A stretch of DNA of 64,000 nucleotides, from contig OX365949.1 in the NCBI GenBank assembly GCA_947247005.1, positions 2,056,001 through 2,120,000 on the forward strand. Reading direction: 5' to 3'. Position 1 is the stretch's first letter. Every line of letters begins with the position of its first letter. The stretch is from Spisula solida. Lineage: Eukaryota; Mollusca; Bivalvia; Venerida; Mactridae. A model generated the notes under the pieces. The model did no database searches. It saw only the letters and a program-made list of their open reading frames with translations, and was not told the DNA's origin. Shown piece after piece: positions 61,019 through 64,000 of this stretch. The translations under genes were made by a program, and so were the position numbers.

Positions 61019-64000
61019 GTAGTAATCCTTCTTCAATAGATAAATATTGGTGTCCATGCAGACGCATTGACATGTTTTACCATTCTAGAGCAAAAAGCTA
61101 AAATATGTGTCTCCTAATTATATTGTTATGTATTTCACTTAATAAAGGAGAGATTGAATTGTACAGTCATTAGCCATGGTCCGTCATCCTCATACATCAG
61201 TGGTAGGTCAAGTTACCAGACACTATTCTGGTGTCAGAAGAATACAAGTACACTGGGACACGAGAATATGGTTCGTTTATATGCCAAGAAATGCGCCCCT
61301 CCCCTTTTATAAATGTCCCAACATACAGGACACCAAAGCGTACTTGATAGTGGAAGCAACATACAGCATCATTAATAAGAAATATAAATGATAATTTCAA
61401 CCTCTCATTTACATAATCGCTTTTCCTCAAAGGTCGCATATCCCACCGCGGTTGCATATAGGCAAGATCGGAGATATTGAGCAGCAAGCGTGTGTTCAAG
61501 TCATTATATGTATGAAATTATCGGGTAGCGTAAAACTAATACACCCTGTGGTTTGTCGTGGTGCAGCTTGGAACCTTCGGAATCTCATTCATAATTTAAT
61601 ATATTTTTAATGTTTGTTTTCTTTTTCTGCGTCTCCATCTTCTTTGGTCGTTAACTAGTATATCTTCTATTTGGACGTGGTGCTACAAATACATTTCCGT
61701 CATCTGCCAAAGATTGGCCTCGAATGAAGTGTATGGGTGCAAACTTATCAAGCGTACTCAAGATAGGAACAGACTTGGGTAAACGGAATGGTGTCGGCTC
61801 CCTCATGTCGGTGGCTTAATGTGGTGCGCGCGCCTTTTATCTAACGATCCAATTTTCTTCGAAACGCCTTAAAATGACAGAATAATCAATTGTAACGACA
61901 TTAAAATTATAAGAATGATATGTCACTAGGCTCGTTTTCGAGATACACGGTTTTCAAATGACCCACCATTGTCTGTTGCTCATTTCATCAATTTCTTGCA
62001 TAAATGACACCACCATATTCATTTAAAGATTATTATTATGTTAAACCAGTTTCGAACAATGCATGATATTGTATGTGTTCAATGGTCTTTCCTATTGACA
62101 TTAGCGTCAATTCCGTCTGCCTGGTGAACAAATTCAGTATTTGTACATGATAAATACAAATGTAGTTATCCGACCACTTGCAAAAAAGTGTGATTTTCAA
62201 ATGAATGCCAAAATTTATCTAACGATCGAAAATAATTAAAAAATGTATGTAAGTTGAGAATCATATAGAACACCAGTTTAATAAAATAAAAATTAGGGGT
62301 CACCAGCCTTTTTTGGGAGCTATTCACCAAAAAGTACGAGAGTGTTCACCTTGGAATGCAACTCAGCCAATAAAAATGTATTCTTGGGAGTATTTCTTGC
62401 ACTTCTGAAGGAGTTAACCTCCGTTAAAATTGGCATTTATCCGTTGTCCATTTTATATATCGAATTGAATGGTAGAAACTTGATTTATGTAGAAAAGGGT
62501 GCACATTTCTACTGGCGCCCATGGTGCGTTTTGCAATGCACACTTTTGTTCAGTCTTTGCTGGTCCATATTTGTTTATGGATATGTCGCATATGTGACAA
62601 AACGAACCCACATCTATTTTATGGTCATTACATTTGCAAACGGTCAACTTTTGTAGTTAGAAAATGGTTTAACTATTTTTTGGACAATTTGCTAGGGCAT
62701 GTGTGCTGGCGTCTCAAAGCAGATAGGGGTATCCAAACTGCACTTATCGTCCTCATTTTTGTAATATGCTTGGTAATTATATGAATAGCTCCTAATGATG
62801 TGCCAACACATTGAACTACTTACCTAATTGTAAATCTTCAACCAGTTTCCACAAATTATTTGATTTTTGCAACCCCTTTTTAATATGTTGGGGGTATTTG
62901 GATGTCGTGCACGAGGTCCATTTCCAAATAGAATTACACAACTTTTTAATTTCTTAAACTATCAAGTAGTTAACGAATAAGACCATACAATTCACCATAC
63001 AAGTTAATTTAGATATAGTATTTGATCCCGCCTTAAGAAAATAACGGGCTGAATTGGGTCAGAGAAAAGTGACATTTTCCCAGTCATTTAAGCATTAGTA
63101 TTAACGAGTAGACAGTGTTCATCGACCTAGAACTACAGCAACACTGAACGAATTTTGAAATATGAGGTATCAATTTAAAGCCGATACAATGATCTCTGAT
63201 GTACAGTTACTATTTCTAAAATTTCATTGAAACATGAATGATATAGCGTCACTTGCATTCCAATTTGAACTACCCTCGTACTAAGTTTTAAAAAAAATGC
63301 ATACATTAATCTAATTTGCATTTTGGAATAAAAAAAACTATTACTATTATTATGTTTATTGTCATTAATTAACATTTATATGCGATCACTGGAACTCAAT
63401 TTTATGTTTGTTCTTATTTAATACAAACTTGAAATTTCGCGCATGCGCACAAGGTAGCTCGGGCCTTCTTAATGGTGTGAATCTGATGATATATAATATC
63501 TGATAGGACATCATTGACACATCATTTCAAAAATAAGTCATTTTATTCCCAAATAGACAAAAGAATGAACGGTAATTTAAATTTCACATGTAGACAACTT
63601 TTGTTTGCACTACTCCTATTTACATAGAACCATATAATTAGATACGAATTCATTGTGTAATCACACGTCAATGATAGAACTTTAGAATACGCTATAAGCC
63701 TAAACAGTAGGCTTACTCTTTCGGAGCTCTTTGTAAATTGTCTTTGTAGATGATGTTGATCAGATTTGTCATCACATGCAAACTGTTTGCCTTGATGTGA
63801 AATAAACTCTGAATAGCTCTAAGTGTCCGATGTGCATCAAATGTTAGTTCTTGGAGAAATGGCGCCAACACGTGAAAACAGTGATTTATTATCACATTCC
63901 AAATCGTGTATTAACGTCACCTATGACTTTGGTTAAGTCTACAAACCAAGTGGTAGCATCGTAAAGATCTTATAAAGCTGTATTACACAAGCTTTGACGG
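61019..64000. other. AT-rich stretch without a supported gene
   Basis: The longest ORFs (62342-62656 from a non-ATG start; 62521-62784; 61197-61499 on minus) overlap each other on both strands and show only hydrophobic, composition-driven sequence. GCGCATGCGC, a perfect NRF-1-type palindrome, lies at 63439-63448 but no CpG-rich promoter surrounds it. The window ends within AT-rich sequence. Confidence 0.5.

Noticed and set aside
62342..62784. Overlapping hydrophobic ORFs of 104 and 87 codons
   Set aside because: The first begins at GTG, the two overlap in different frames, a minus-strand ORF covers the same bases, and there is no family resemblance.
63439..63448. NRF-1 palindrome GCGCATGCGC as a promoter
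   Set aside because: A single 10-bp match in AT-rich DNA with no CpG-rich context or following ORF.

Overview
This window looks like non-coding, repeat-rich nuclear DNA from an animal, most probably a bivalve mollusc (a scallop-like genome is plausible, but the species is not proven). The reasons are: AT-rich sequence with many short ORFs and no convincing gene; frequent ACATGTACATGT-type words; tRNA-derived SINEs; a dispersed repeat with a 'GTGACCTTGACCT ... GACCGACCGACATGTG' layout that I recognise from bivalve genomes; many short inverted-repeat elements (MITEs); and a degenerate TTAGGG interstitial telomeric tract. There is no bacterial or viral gene organisation.

Layout. 1-17 kb is mostly unique-looking AT-rich DNA with degenerate duplications (about 2.0 and 4.1 kb), a miRNA-sized hairpin (11.2 kb), a 44-bp tandem array (13.95-14.2 kb) and a MITE with 90-bp arms (15.8-16.1 kb). 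17-31 kb holds a 17-bp array, a candidate exon (19.2 kb), a motif-dense possible regulatory block (19.9-20.3 kb), SINE copies (20.5, 25.6, 29.4 kb), a 1.8-kb 14-bp minisatellite (23.0-24.8 kb), a perfect 34-bp array (27.2 kb), a tRNA-like pseudogene (28.1 kb) and two MITEs (29.6-30.6 kb). 31-51 kb holds a tiny inverted-repeat element with an 11-bp target duplication (33.5 kb), a 56-bp array (38.3 kb), one 134-codon orphan ORF (38.8 kb), a TATA box followed by a possible first exon (41 kb), the telomere-like tract inside an inverted repeat (42.1 kb), a long palindrome (45.3 kb), a 47-bp array that carries a SINE-like B box (45.5 kb), a long hairpin (47.5 kb) and a bivalve-type element (48.3-48.96 kb). 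51.96-61.02 kb is one continuous satellite of 58/61/41-bp units with higher-order duplications of about 2.68 kb, 2.30 kb and 531 bp. 61-64 kb is AT-rich with no clear gene.

How the parts relate. No set of genes works together here. The coherent story is repeat evolution: several retroelement and MITE families, and at least five tandem arrays at different ages. The 34-bp array and the satellite's inner blocks are very homogeneous and so probably young; the 44-bp and 47-bp arrays are older. The longest ORFs (up to 640 codons, minus strand, 23-24.9 kb) are artefacts of the 14-bp minisatellite, which has no stop codon in any minus-strand frame. Possible exons and regulatory clusters are reported at low confidence because they rest only on splice-like or motif-like signals.
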